Assembly (NCBI GenBank): GCA_934045075.1
Contig: OW203738.1
Location: 4,827,487-4,891,486, forward strand
Origin: Yponomeuta sedellus
Lineage: Eukaryota; Arthropoda; Insecta; Lepidoptera; Yponomeutidae
Length of the DNA: 64,000 nucleotides
Reading direction: 5' to 3'
Shown piece by piece: positions 19,375 through 29,110 of this stretch. How positions within the stretch are numbered: the first letter of the stretch is position 1; each line of letters begins with the position of its first letter. The notes under the pieces are model-generated. The model ran no database searches and was not told the DNA's origin. It saw nothing but the letters and a program-made list of their open reading frames with translations. A program made the translations under genes and the position numbers.

Positions 19375-19703
19375 GATTGGAATCATCACTTGGTTTAAGC
19401 AACCATCGCGTGAGTACAGTATTTTCACCAAGCCCTTCCGTGCTTCGCAAGGCAAGCACGGAAACCGTTGAAGGAAGCGTTAAGCCGTTGGTGCCGGCTG
19501 TCATGTAATTGCAGTCGCTAAGCCATGCCAGCGGCCCTATGGGCGGCTTGATAACTTCTGACAGTAAGGCCCACCATTGTTTTACAATCCTCCACCAACC
19601 CAGACTTGGCCCCCGTGGTGGAGTATGGCCTATCCTTGCTGCGATGCAGGAAAAGACCTGTGCCCCAGCGGCGGGGACATACAAAGGGTTGAAATGATGA
19701 GGT
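19375..19703 (+). mobile_element. 5S-SINE with damaged head
   Basis: The 5S-like part is degraded (TTTAAGCAACCATCGCGTGA, C box lost). The tail is good, through GGGGACATACAAAGGGTTGA. It contains a local duplication of GCACGGAAACCGTTGAAGG-like sequence. Confidence 0.75.
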
Positions 19704-19759
19704 GGGACCCAAATTTGATAACGTAGCTCATTGCGAGATTTCTAGATGGATCACATACC

Positions 19760-20066
19760 TAGTTAATGCTCATCATCAGCCATTCGACGCCCACTCCAAG
19801 CCTCACGGTCTTGTGCCACCCGCATCCAGCGACTCCCCGCCATGGTAACCAGGTCGTCAGACCATCTGGTGGACGGCCTGCCCACGCTGCGTCGTCCGGA
19901 CCGCGGTCGCCAGGTCAGAACTTTTACCCCCCAACGGCCATCAGTTCTTCGAGCTATGTGCCCCGCCCACTGCCACTTCAACTGAGCAATTCTTCGAGCT
20001 ATATCAGTGACTCGGTTTCTTCTGCGGATCTCCTCATTGCTGATTCGATCGCGCAGTTAATGCTCA
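19760..20066 (-). pseudogene. RTE-type LINE, C-terminal fragment
   Basis: On the minus strand the frame reads KWQWAGHIARRTDGRWGVKV, then LTWRPRSGRRSVGRPSTRWS, DDLVTMAGSRWMRVAQDREA and WSGRRM, which is the typical RTE C-terminal region. Further 5' on that strand (about 19982-20066) it continues in another frame as a RNRVTDIARRIAQL-like stretch, so a frameshift is present. The end at GATGAGCATTAA gives the short tail. No RT remains. Confidence 0.85.
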
Positions 20067-20252
20067 GTTGGTTATTTTTACTTACGCTTAATGTGTGTTA
20101 TTGTTTGCTTTGTTTTTATTGGCAAACTAACTTGCTTACGTCTACATAATGTTTAAGTAATATTGAAATGTCAGTATTGTATCTACAATTAGCTCTAAAT
20201 CGCTAAATCTGTACATATTATGTTAACCTAAATAAATAAAATAAAAATAATT

Positions 20253-20978
20253 ACACCATTTTAATTTTTAATGCACTAACCCGTGCTAAGGAACAAATTT
20301 AAAAACCTATTTAGAGGCTAAAAATTTCACCCATGCCGGGATTCGAACCCGCAACCTCTGGCTATCCGTACCAGCGCTCTACCAATTGAGCCAATGGGCG
20401 ACTCACGACATCAGTGAAATTTCGGACCTCTTTACAATATTCTCTGTATTACGTACAGGCAGCGACATCTGACTTAAGCAAATTGCATTACTTACAGCCC
20501 CGACTACCTACTTTACGTAATACAGAGAATATTGTAAAGAGGTCCGAAATTTCACTGATGTCGTGAGTCGCCCATTGGCTCAATTGGTAGAGCGCTGGTA
20601 CGGATAGCCAGAGGTTGCGGGTTCGAATCCCGGCATGGGTGAAATTTTTAGCCTCTAAATAGGTTTTTAAATTTGTTCCTTAGCACGGGTTAGTGCATTA
20701 AAAATTAAAATGGTGTAATCATGTGGGTACAGTGATATCGTTCCGATGTTAAACCTAACTGCAAAGTAGGTAGTCGGGGCTGTAAGTAATGCAATTTGCT
20801 TAAGTCAGATGTCGCTGCCTGTACGTAATACAGAGAATATTGTAAAGAGGTCCGAAATTTCACTGATGTCGTGAGTCGCCCATTGGCTCAATTGGTAGAG
20901 CGCTGGTACGGATAGCCAGAGGTTGCGGGTTCGAATCCCGGCATGGGTGAAATTTTTAGCCTCTAAATAGGTTTTTAA
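20253..20978. mobile_element. TL308 composite: inverted unit plus two forward units in one insertion
   Basis: The 12-bp duplication ATAAAAATAATT at 20241-20252 and 20979-20990 brackets the whole 726 bp. From left to right: a minus-strand stretch running across a unit junction (20253-20513), then a plus-strand partial unit (about 20514-20671), then a full plus-strand unit to the AAATAGGTTTTTAA end. Arms 20251-20455 and 20514-20718 are inverted copies of about 205 bp around a 58-base spacer. One target duplication for the whole array implies a single integration event from a multimeric template. Confidence 0.85.
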
Positions 20979-21239
20979 ATAAAAATAATTGTAATAGTAA
21001 TACGGAGCGTTTTTGCTGTGATGACGGTCACTGGCACTTGTGAGCCTGAGGGTGCCTCGTGTTAGAGGCGAAACGCGTCTCGTGTTTTCTCACACAAGTA
21101 TTGGTGTCGGTGGCGGTGTGTTCGTGACTTGCTTCTGCTTGAAAAAGTGGAGGGGAGGGCGGTGCATTAACTAACCTCATGGTGCTTGTGGGATTTTTGG
21201 CGGAATTTAGCAAAGCAAATTTTCACTTTTTAATGCTAA

Positions 21240-21332
21240 TGCGGCAAGCTGAAGACAGGGCGCTATGGCGCTCATTAGGGGAGGGCTATGTCTAACAGTG
21301 GACTACACAATATAGCCTGAAAAAGAAGAATG
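21240..21332 (+). mobile_element. RTE-type LINE, 3' terminal fragment
   Basis: GCGGCAAGCTGAAGACAGGG, GCGCTCATTAGGGGAGGGC and AGTGGACTACACAATATAGC are the conserved RTE 3' end, with an AAG-type tail. Same family as 37708, 41793 and 35406. Confidence 0.8.
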
Positions 21333-21493
21333 CTAATAGTAATTAATAAAAAATTGCATACACCTATCATATAGATCATACATGACGTCTTGGAGGCCGT
21401 CATGTAAGATCTAGTTAAAGTAGTAATGCCATATTGTGTACAACATGACTGCAATAAATTAATAGAATTGAATCGTAACATTTATTTAATTCT

Positions 21494-21790
21494 TCTTTTT
21501 TTACCTAAAAACGCCTATAAACGTCCCTCTGCAGTACACAGACCTTCTCTCAGAGAAAGAGTATGGGCTTTATGACCACGCGTGAACACCGCGGATTGGT
21601 AATTTCAAGTGATGAGGCATTTAAACACCTCAGACATTCAGGTTTCCTCACGATGTTTTCCTTCATGGTTAGCTAGTGGTATTGGTACTATAACTTCATA
21701 AATGTACAAAAACCGCATTAGGAATCGAACCTAGGCCTCTCGCTTCCGAGTCCATTGTTCTATCCACTGGGCTACCGTCGCTCTATGATA
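21494..21790 (-). mobile_element. SINE-B, full length
   Basis: Best full-length copy. Reading the minus strand: tRNA-like head with AGCCCAGTGGATAGAAC and GGTTCGATTCC, then CATTTATGAAGTTATAGTACC, the GAAAACATCGTGAGGAAACC block, CCAATCCGCGGTG, GAGAGAAGGTCTGTGTACTG and an ATAGGCGTTTTTAGG end with an A-rich tail. Confidence 0.85.
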
Positions 21791-22024
21791 TAACAATAAT
21801 AAATGAATTTACTTTGAGAGTGTATGTATACAGGTGTTACAAAATCGTCATCTTCTTGAAATCTCATATCCCCAGAGTGGGTCAGAGGGCGATTTTTATT
21901 TTTTATTGAGGCATTTGTAGCTAAGAAAATAAGAGAGTATTCGAATAATTATTTATTTGTTTATATAGTTGTGTATACGGTTAGGTTATACAATATATTG
22001 TAGAGTACATCCAAAAGAAATGAT
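21791..22024. other. Unassigned sequence between two SINEs
   Basis: Nothing recognised; AT-rich. Confidence 0.4.
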
Positions 22025-22312
22025 GGTATAGAAATATTATTAATAATAATAATATAATAATAATAATAATAATAAATATTCATAGACATTTTACACAGAT
22101 CTCGTTAGCCCTATACTAAGTACAACTAAATGACTTGTGTTATAGGTGCTAATTCGACGATAGATTTAATACAATAAATACATAGATAACATCCAAGACC
22201 CGAGACAAACTAGAAAAGTTCGTTTCCTAGTTTGAGCCGGTCGGGGATCGAACCCGAGACCTTTGGTTTTACAGCAGCGTGCCAAACCGCTGCGCCACCA
22301 AGGCCGTCATGT
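22025..22312 (-). mobile_element. SINE-E copy 1 with AAT-repeat tail
   Basis: tRNA-like head on the minus strand (GGTGGCGCAGCGGTTTGGC and GGTTCGATCCC), then AACTAGGAAACGAACTTTTC, TCTTGGATGTTATCTATG and AACACAAGTCATTTAGTTG. The tail is an ATT-type microsatellite (about 22025-22078 on the plus strand as AAT). Relatives are at 22560, 23036 and 48552. Confidence 0.85.
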
Positions 22313-22324
22313 ACAATCCATTAA

Positions 22325-22480
22325 GCATGTACAATCCCCGACTCTGAATTACAATCCTCCCCCAATCCGGAATTGGCCCCCGTGCTGGAGTATGGCCTAA
22401 CCTTCCTGGAGACCCGTGCAGGAAGCAGGAATGCAGGAAGAGACCCGTGCCCCATCAGTGGGGACATTCAAGGGTTGATA
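22325..22480 (+). mobile_element. 5S-SINE tail fragment
   Basis: Starts near TTACAATCCTCCCCCAATCC and ends GTGGGGACATTCAAGGGTTG. GACCCGTG and GCAGGAA are locally repeated (22405-22455), an expansion not seen in other copies. Confidence 0.75.
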
Positions 22481-22559
22481 TCATCGTCATGCACAATGAA
22501 TGAAGAAATTAATACATAAAATAAAGAAATGTCACAATTGCATTGTACTCGTAGGTAGC

Positions 22560-22806
22560 TATATAAATATAAATATTCATGGACATATTGCACAGATCTT
22601 GTTAGCCCTATACTAAGTACAACTAAATGACTTGTGTTATAGGTGCTAACTCGATGATAGATTAAATACAATAAATACATAGATAACATCCAAAACCCGA
22701 GACAAACTAGAAAAGTTCGTTTCCTTGTTTGACCCGGCCGGGGTTCGAACCCGAGACCTTCGGTTTCACAGACAGCGTGCCAAACCGCTACGCCACCGGG
22801 GTCGTC
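22560..22806 (-). mobile_element. SINE-E copy 2
   Basis: Full head (GTGGCGTAGCGGTTTGGC) and body to AATATTCATGGACATATTGC; tail short. Confidence 0.85.
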
Positions 22807-23035
22807 AAATTTCAAAATTCACCACCTTTTCAAGGATTAAAAATCTACTCGAGCTTTACTCCCGCATCAGTTAAGGCACTGCACCTCCTTTATACCAAGA
22901 CGTAGGGATAGCCGTGTGCGCACTTGAGAGTTTTTGTGACGAACCGTGTTAAAGTAATTAGAGATTTTTCACTCGCAGCTGTTTGTCATCGCTTGTCTTA
23001 AATTATTGTGGAATGAAAGCCTGTTGAAGTCCAGT

Positions 23036-23195
23036 TAGGTGTCCCGAGACAAACTAGAAAAGTTCGTTTCCTAGTTTGACCCAGCCGGGGGTCGAACCCG
23101 AGACCTTCGGTGGTACAGTTACAACCGAAGGTCTCGGGTTCGATCCACGCTGAGTGCAGCGTGCCAAACCGCTGCGCCACCGAGGCCGTCAAACG
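23036..23195 (-). mobile_element. SINE-E copy 3 with inverted duplication of the B box
   Basis: Head and start of the body only. The B-box segment is duplicated in reverse: 23092-23111 and 23124-23143 are 20-bp inverted partners (containing GAACCCGAGACCTTCGG) around a 12-base loop, so a B box now exists on both strands. Confidence 0.75.
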
Positions 23196-23242
23196 AGTCT
23201 AATAATGACTATTTATTGCCAGTGTTGAATTAAACTATCTTT

Positions 23243-24382
23243 ACACTATTTTTATTTTTAATGCACTAACCCGTGCCAAGGAACAAATTTAAAAACCTAT
23301 TTAGAGGCTAAAATTTCACCCATGCCGGGATTCGAACCCGCAACCTCTGGCTATCCGTACCAGCGCTCTACCAATTGAGCCAATGGGCGACTCACGGCAT
23401 CAGTGAAATTTCGAACCTCTTTACAATATTCTCTGTATTACGTACAGGCAGCGACATCTGACTTAAGCAAATTGCATTACTTACAGCCCCGACCACCTAC
23501 TTTGCAGTTAGGTTTTAACATCGGAACGATATCACTGTACCCACATGATTACACTATTTTTATTTTTAATGCACTAACCCGTGCTAAGGAACAAATTTAA
23601 AAACCTATTTAGAGGCTAAAATTTCACCCATGCCGGGATTCTTTGCTTTGCCGTGCCGTGAGTCGCCCATTGGCTCAATTGGTAGAGCGTTGGTACGGAT
23701 AGCCAGAGGTTGCGGGTTCGAATCCCGGCATGGGTGAAATTTTAGCCTATAAATAGGTTTTTAAATTTGTTCCTTAGCACGGGTTAGTGCATTAAAAATA
23801 AAAATAGTGTAATCATGTGGGTACAGTGATATCGTTCCGATGTTAAAACCTAACTGCAAAGTAGGTGGTCGGGGCTGTAAGTAATGCAATTTGCTTAAGT
23901 CAGATGTCGCTGCCTGTACGTAATACAGAGAATATTGTAAAGAGGTTCGAAATTTCACTGATGCCGTGAGTCGCCCATTGGCTCAATTGGTAGAGCGCTG
24001 GTACGGATAGCCAGAGGTTGCGGGTTCGAATCCCGGCATGGGTGAAATTTTAGCCTCTAAATAGGTTTTGAAATTTGTTCCTTAGCACGGGTTAGTGCAT
24101 TAAAAATAAAAATAGTGTAATCATGTGGGTACAGTGATATCGTTCCGATGTTAAAACCTAACTGCAAAGTAGGTGGTCGGGGCTGTAAGTAATGCAATTT
24201 GCTTAAGTCAGATGTCGCTGCCTGTACGTAATACAGAGAATATTGTAAAGAGGTTCGAAATTTCACTGATGCCGTGAGTCGCCCATTGGTTCAATTGGTA
24301 GAGCGCTGGTACGGATAGCCAGAGGTTGCGGGTTCGAATCCCGGCATGGGTGAAATTTTAGCCTCTAAATAGGTTTTTAAAT
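23243..24382. mobile_element. TL308 composite: inverted dimer plus forward trimer in one insertion
   Basis: The 13-bp duplication TTAAACTATCTTT at 23230-23242 and 24383-24395 brackets all 1140 bp. Left part, minus strand: one full unit plus parts of its two neighbours (23243-23641). Right part, plus strand: a partial unit, then two full units of exactly 308 bp each, whose starts (TTTGTTCCTTAGCACGG) are at 23766 and 24074. Arms 23241-23641 and 23720-24120 are near-perfect inverted copies of 401 bp with a 78-base spacer. The same meaningless 65-codon frame appears three times because of this structure. Confidence 0.9.
23972..24044 (+). other. tRNA-like cloverleaf inside TL308
   Basis: Acceptor strands CGCCCAT and ATGGGTG pair over 7 bp (one G-T). 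The D stem is GCTC/GAGC with loop AATTGGTA, the anticodon stem CTGGT/GCCAG has the 7-base loop ACGGATA, and the T arm GCGGG-TTCGAAT-CCCGG has one mismatch. A-box-like TGGCTCAATTGG and B-box-like GGTTCGAATCC are intact. Position 33 is C rather than U, and the fold lies 29 bases from the unit's 3' end. It is not a translation tRNA; it could act as an internal promoter or as a structural end. Confidence 0.7.
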
Positions 24383-24395
24383 TTAAACTATCTTT

Positions 24396-24672
24396 TTCGA
24401 TAAATTTAGTGATTTAGTATCGGCCTGTATCTATTGTATTCGAAACAGTCTCTTGCATTATTGAATTATTTTTCAGACTAATTAAGTCACAACAATGCGA
24501 TACGACGGTAGGGGCGGTCTTGATCAAACCAATTTATCAGAGGTACTTATTGAAGATAGATGAAATTGATATTTTGTTAACGTTAAACGAATGATAATGA
24601 ACGTGGCTTGCAATAAGAATATGAAACTAGTACTCGTCGGAAACGTTTCAGATTTTGTTTTTTTTCGATATA
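24396..24672. other. Unassigned sequence
   Basis: No repeat or frame recognised. Confidence 0.4.
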
Positions 24673-25037
24673 AACCTTTGTATATTCCCACTGCTGGGGC
24701 ACGGGTCTCTTCCTGCATCGCAGGAAGGTTAGCTCATACTCCACAACGGGGGTTAACTCCGGGTAGGTGGAAGATGGTAAGACAATGGCGGGCCTTGCTG
24801 TCAGAAGTTATCAAGCCGCCCATAAGGCCTCTGACATGGCTTAAAGACTGCCATTACATGACAGCCGGCACCAGCGGCTTATCATGCCTTGCGAAGCACG
24901 GAAGTGCTTGGAAGAGATGCCACCAGGCGGTCACGGGACGGTAACCCATCCTGCTCCTGACCGCGCCTGTTCTTGCTTTACTCCAGTGATTGATTCCAAT
25001 TACTCGGTTCGACTAGGCCACGAGCGCTTTGTTTTTT
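24673..25037 (-). mobile_element. 5S-SINE, near full length
   Basis: Tail at left (TGGGGCACGGGTCTCTTCC), head at right. The C-box region (GGGACGGTAACCCATCCTG on the plus strand) and A-box region (TTCTTGCTTTACTCC) are mutated. GGGGGTTAACTCC replaces the usual GGGGGCCAAGTCC. Confidence 0.8.
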
Positions 25038-25184
25038 TTATTCTGCTTTTAGTAAGTCAGTTTATTTAGTAAGTCAAATATTAGTTAGCGATTGAGGCGC
25101 CAATCCTCCACTGACTCCAACTCCGACTTCCAATTCTGTATATATTAATGACTTTATTTTTTAAGTAACATTCCTAAATGTGCG

Positions 25185-25372
25185 AATTTGGTTTAGCAAT
25201 ACCACTCTCTAACTACGAAAAAAGACATCATGAAGACACCTGAGTGTCGGAGGTGTCCATACCTCATCGTTTAAAATTGAAAATCGTGGTGATTAAGCCC
25301 GTAAATATGCGCTTAATCACCACGATTGTCCGTTTCAAGTGTCCTACGCCTATGTCCCACTGGGATGAATAC
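25185..25372 (+). mobile_element. SINE-B fragment with hairpin duplication
   Basis: Middle and tail of SINE-B. AATCGTGGTGATTAAGC at 25282-25298 is repeated inverted at 25311-25327 (17-bp perfect arms, 12-base loop), inside the conserved GTGGTGATTAAGCCC block. Confidence 0.7.
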
Positions 25373-25417
25373 AGGCTACAGTAAGTTATGTAGAAGCTAT
25401 ATAAAGTTAGTTAGAGT

Positions 25418-25678
25418 AGTGTTAGCAGATTCGTAGAAGGTCGGCTTCTCATTCGGGAGGTTGTGGGTTCGAATCCCAGAATATACCAGTGACTCTGTTG
25501 TGAGTTATACTCGTAGTAGCAATGCTACTCGCTAACGGGGAAGGAAAACATCGTGAGGAAACCTTGAAATTGCCGATCCGCGGTGGTGACCCGTGGTGAT
25601 TAAGTCTCATACTCTCTTTCTGAGAGAAAGTCTGTGTCCCAGTGGGACGTACGTACATATGGACTACATTAAATTATG
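25418..25678 (+). mobile_element. SINE-B, full length but with a short deletion
   Basis: Head TAGAAGGTCGGCTTCTCATT and GGTTCGAATCC; the GAGGAAACC block is joined directly to TTGAAATTGCC, so the GTCTGAGGTG segment is missing. Tail TGTCCCAGTGGGACGTACG. Confidence 0.75.
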
Positions 25679-25837
25679 TAAGTAGTTTTCGTGCATCGTC
25701 ACTTGACGATCGAACTGTTAATCGGCTGTCAAGGTAAATACAAAAATCTGGCGTAGTAACCGGCAGATATCTTGACCAAATGACTTAGAAGCCAAGGAAT
25801 TCCGCCGTTCTCTTAGGTTAAGTAATTGAGTATTAGA

Positions 25838-25975
25838 GTTTTTTTCCCGCTGCCTTTTTCTCCACTACACTGCGGCCCGAAGGCAGCGGCTTACATTTTA
25901 CATTGCACATTGACATTCAGCAAACAGAATGTAAATTATTTACGTCGAAATAAAATTGAATTGAAGTGTATTAAA
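25838..25975 (+). mobile_element. LINE-A 3' UTR, severely 5'-truncated copy
   Basis: Reverse complement of 32018-32160: CCCGCTGCCTTTTTCTCCAC, GGCCCGAAGGCAGCGGC, AACAGAATGTAAATT and an AATTGAATTG tail. Confidence 0.8.
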
Positions 25976-26267
25976 ATATGTTTGTAATTTTCTCTTTTAT
26001 TTACTTTTCGCAAATGGCCGCAATAGGCTTAGCCTAATACGATATGTATGCTATTTGTACTTCATAATACCATCTTAATTCTAATTTTTATTTCATGATT
26101 GCCCGCCTAGAAGCCTGACGCAACTAAATCTAAAAATATAATAAATAAAAATTTCATTAACTGCTCGATTGCGGCAGAGCCATAAAAGAGGGAATGTATT
26201 TAGCTCGTATGTAAATATGCCCGATTCGAATCTCCCTCGTAACTCCTTAACCAAGTGTCAAATTTTG

Positions 26268-26315
26268 GTAAATTAGATTCACGGATGTAAATTTTACATC
26301 GTGAATCTAATTTAC
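26268..26315. repeat. Near-perfect hairpin
   Basis: GTAAATTAGATTCAC (26268-26282) pairs with 26301-26315, and GATGTAAA with TTTACATC inside it. One bulged G and a one-base loop. It is not inside a family I recognise. Confidence 0.8.
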
Positions 26316-27190
26316 ATTAATTAGATTATATATAAAAACAGGGACACAGATTAATTTTGACAGCCGTATTCCGGTTCTTCTACGGCCACTCATGTAAGCG
26401 CCATCTATGAATTGTGTCGTGAATTTGTGGTGAAAACGTCTCATTATATGAAACCACTACAAATTGAACGAACAAAAAACCACAAAAGTAAAATATAATA
26501 CAACTGAAATAAAAAAAACTATCACCAGCCAGAATGTTGAGCATCAACTACTAAGTGGGTAGTTGCGGGTAAACTCAAATTCAAGAATTTACATAAGACA
26601 GGCTGGTACCTAAGTTATCACGTGACTGAGTAGGACACCTCCAAGTGAAGATTGATGTGCTGTCGACTGTACTCATACAAGCACTAAGACGCGTCTTTAC
26701 AGAACCGCGCAAGCGAAATGTGGGGAAGCCTTTTCAACTTCAACATGTCGTTTTCCAATTAGTCTTGTTGCGACCTTTGCCTTTACAAAGGAGTATTGTG
26801 TCTACTGCAGTGACGAGAGAATAATGAAGCTTTCATTCAACTGAGCAACGACTTTTTGAACCGTCATGCAAGAAAATTACTAGTTCAGTACTTTCGGGCA
26901 GGCGCGGATCTTCTTCTGGCACATACATTGTGTCGAAACTTTTCCGATTCTGACGTTTAAGCATCACAAAAGGCGTCACTCGTGCCATCGTACGTCCCGG
27001 GCTGAAACGGAATGTGCTCCTGGTACACTTTGCGTGGGCATATATATTATTAAGTTACCAACGTCAAAAGACCGTATTTTGCCGCACGGGGAATTAAGCG
27101 TTGTCTGTGCCATCTAAATTGTTGTATTAAGACTACGCTTATTTTTTTAAATGACTTTGCCCACCACTTATTTACAAGCGTTTACATTAG
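26316..27190. other. Unassigned sequence
   Basis: Moderate GC, no frame above 60 codons, no repeat landmarks. Confidence 0.4.
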
Positions 27191-27194
27191 CAAG

Positions 27195-27292
27195 AGCAGG
27201 TGGGGTCAGGTGCTGGATGGGTGACCATCCCGTGACTACCGTTAGTGGCAAGTGCTTGGCACTACCAAGCGGTTAACAGCTGTCAATTGACC
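27195..27292 (+). mobile_element. 5S-SINE head fragment
   Basis: CAGGTGCTGGATGGGTGACCATCCCGTGACTACCG-like block (C box intact as GGATGGGTGACC) preceded by a degraded A box (TAGCAAGAGCAGGTGG). It ends soon after; the tail is not attached. Confidence 0.65.
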
Positions 27293-27449
27293 AAAAAGCT
27301 TACAAAGAAAAAACTGTTAACAGTATATTACCAGGCTGATAGCGTGCGAGATATCGAAGGTAAGCCTGATTAGTGTCTTACTGCCGGTTTAAGGCCGCGG
27401 GCAGCGATCCGATTATGTCGTAAATAATTAGCGTTGATTGATGATGACA

Positions 27450-27645
27450 TCAACCCTCTGTATGTCCCCACTGCTGGGGCACGCGTCTCTTCCTGCATCG
27501 CAGGAAGGTTAGGTCATACTCCATCATGGAGGTCAAGCCTTTGGTGCCGGCTGTCATGTAATGGCAATCGTTAAGCCATGTCTGAGGCCAGAGGCCTTAT
27601 GGGCGGCTTGATAACTTTTGACAGTAAGGTCCGCCACTGTCTTAC
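27450..27645. mobile_element. 5S-SINE fragments joined head-to-head
   Basis: A minus-strand tail (27450-27530, from ATCAACCCTCTGTATGTCCC) runs into a plus-strand middle part (27532-27645, GCCTTTGGTGCCGGCTGTC to CCGCCACTGTCTTAC). The junction is sharp, pointing to rearrangement or twin priming. AGAGGCC is duplicated at 27580-27597. Confidence 0.65.
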
Positions 27646-27769
27646 AAATTATCGACCATTATCGTTGATTATTCATGAAATAATTATCAGGTTGAAGACC
27701 TCCACCTTTTTAGCTATTTCTTCTAACATTGCTCCTCTGTCTCATTTTTCCTTCAGTAAAGCTCCATCA

Positions 27770-28165
27770 TCGGTTGTCTGGAAGAAATTACTCTACGAAA
27801 TAAGGCCGTCAATTGTGTTGCATCTTTGTAAATATTTTATGATTATACTATTGCGGGTACAGCGATATCATTCCGATGTAAAAACTTAACTGCAAAGTAG
27901 GTACTCGGGGCTGTAAGTAATGCAATCTACTTCAGGCAGATGTCGCTGCCTGTACGTAATACAGAGAATAGTGTAAAGAGGTTCGAAATTTCACTGATGC
28001 TGGTGAGTCGCCCATTAGCTCAGTTGGAAAGAGCGCTGGCTGGCACGGATAGCCAGAGGTCGCGGGTTCGAATCCCGGCATCGGTGGAATTTTAGCCTCT
28101 AAATAGGTTTTTAAAATATTTTATGTTTGATTTTTCTGGTGTAAAATTTCTATATAGAATATTCT
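27770..28165 (+). mobile_element. LINE 3'-end module interrupted by TL308
   Basis: GGTTGTCTGGAAGAAATTAC, then ATAAGGCCGTCAATTGTG; the continuation after the TL308 insertion runs to AGAATATTCTTATGTTATC, matching 59040-59165. Confidence 0.7.
27842..28113 (+). mobile_element. TL308 monomer inside a LINE 3' end
   Basis: AAATATTTTATG at 27830-27841 and 28114-28125 is the target duplication. The copy starts ATTATACTATTGCGGGTAC, at the internal breakpoint used by the composite copies, and ends AAATAGGTTTTTAA. CTGG is doubled in the anticodon stem. Confidence 0.85.
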
Positions 28166-28645
28166 TATGTTATCTTATTTCCTCCGAGGAGCTTAGGATC
28201 ACCAAGCGTATCTTCGTTTTCTTTCTTTAAAGTCGGTCGGAAGGAAGGCCTCTTGAATAAAGCGATAAAGGCCTGCATCAATCTTTCGCTATGGTAAGCT
28301 AGAGCATTCTTTTGCAAAGTATGTGCCGCGTCACTGTACCGCGGTCTTCAGATGCCCTCCGGACGGCTTTGACATTTTCTTAAACTCGACTCTTTCCAAA
28401 CTAGTCTTTTTTTAACTTGCCATCTCTTTACTTGGTCTCTTTTTTAATATTGACTCTTTCTTGCTATGCCTCTGAAAAACGATAAGTTTTTAGCAAAACT
28501 GTCGTTTTAGCAGGAAAACCATCTAGTCCTATCTAGGTAAGAAAAAAAATAAACTGACAGGCATAGCTCAGATACATATTTGTAATATTAATTTTGTTTT
28601 TTCTGAATGTAGTCATTTGTTTGCTTTGTGTCGGAACGTGTTCTT
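28166..28645. other. Unassigned sequence
   Basis: No family recognised. The TTTCCTCCGAGGA palindrome near 28180 is short. Confidence 0.4.
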
Positions 28646-28649
28646 GAAA

Positions 28650-29110
28650 ATGGAGAAAAGCGAAGTGTGAGCCGTTACTAAATACCTCTGTTTAAGAAAA
28701 AAATAACGACGCAAGAAATTCATTGCTATTTGGAGGCAACATTAGGAGAGTCTGCTCCGCCGTATTCCACTGTCGCAAGGTGGACACCTTGCGACAGTGG
28801 AATACGGCGGAGCCATTTTTTTTTGAGGTATTTAGTATCAATTTCGAGTAGGGACAACGAGCATGGATGACAAACATCGTTGCGGCCGTCCATCGACGTC
28901 AGTCACCCAAGATAATGTTGCGAAAGTAGAGAAAATTGTATTGAGCGATAGAAGAGTTACCATCCGATAACATACCATACCAAGAAACGGGCATTTCATA
29001 TGGAAGTATTATTAATCCATATTGAAACAATCTTTGAATATGAAAAGTCTCCGCAAGATGGGTGCCGAGAATGGGTTAACCGACTGTCAGAAACAAAATC
29101 GACTTGAGTA
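28650..29110 (+). pseudogene. Mariner transposase N-terminal remnant
   Basis: From ATG 28650 the frame reads MEKSEV, then a stop, then AVTKYLCL; an extra frame change leads to ITTQEIHCYLEATLGESAPP and STVARWT, which is the first helix-turn-helix of a mariner transposase. After a perfect inverted duplication (28754-28782 versus 28785-28813) it resumes as SMDDKHRCGRPSTSVTQDNV and KVEKIVLSDRRVTIR, the second DNA-binding part, followed by degraded KQSLNM. The catalytic DD34D half is absent. No inverted terminal repeats were found. Confidence 0.8.

Noticed and set aside
23860..24073. Hammerhead ribozyme core (CTGATG near the cloverleaf)
   Set aside because: CTGATGCCG lacks the following A of the CUGANGA core, and no properly placed GAAA and cleavage triplet with closing stems were found on either strand by eye.
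23403..24266. A 65-codon frame present three times with identical sequence
   Set aside because: It lies on the antisense strand of TL308 units and is copied with the repeat; codons overlap the promoter-like and tail segments.
23766..24382. CRISPR-like direct repeats
   Set aside because: The 308-bp units abut without spacers and carry SINE features in a eukaryotic context.
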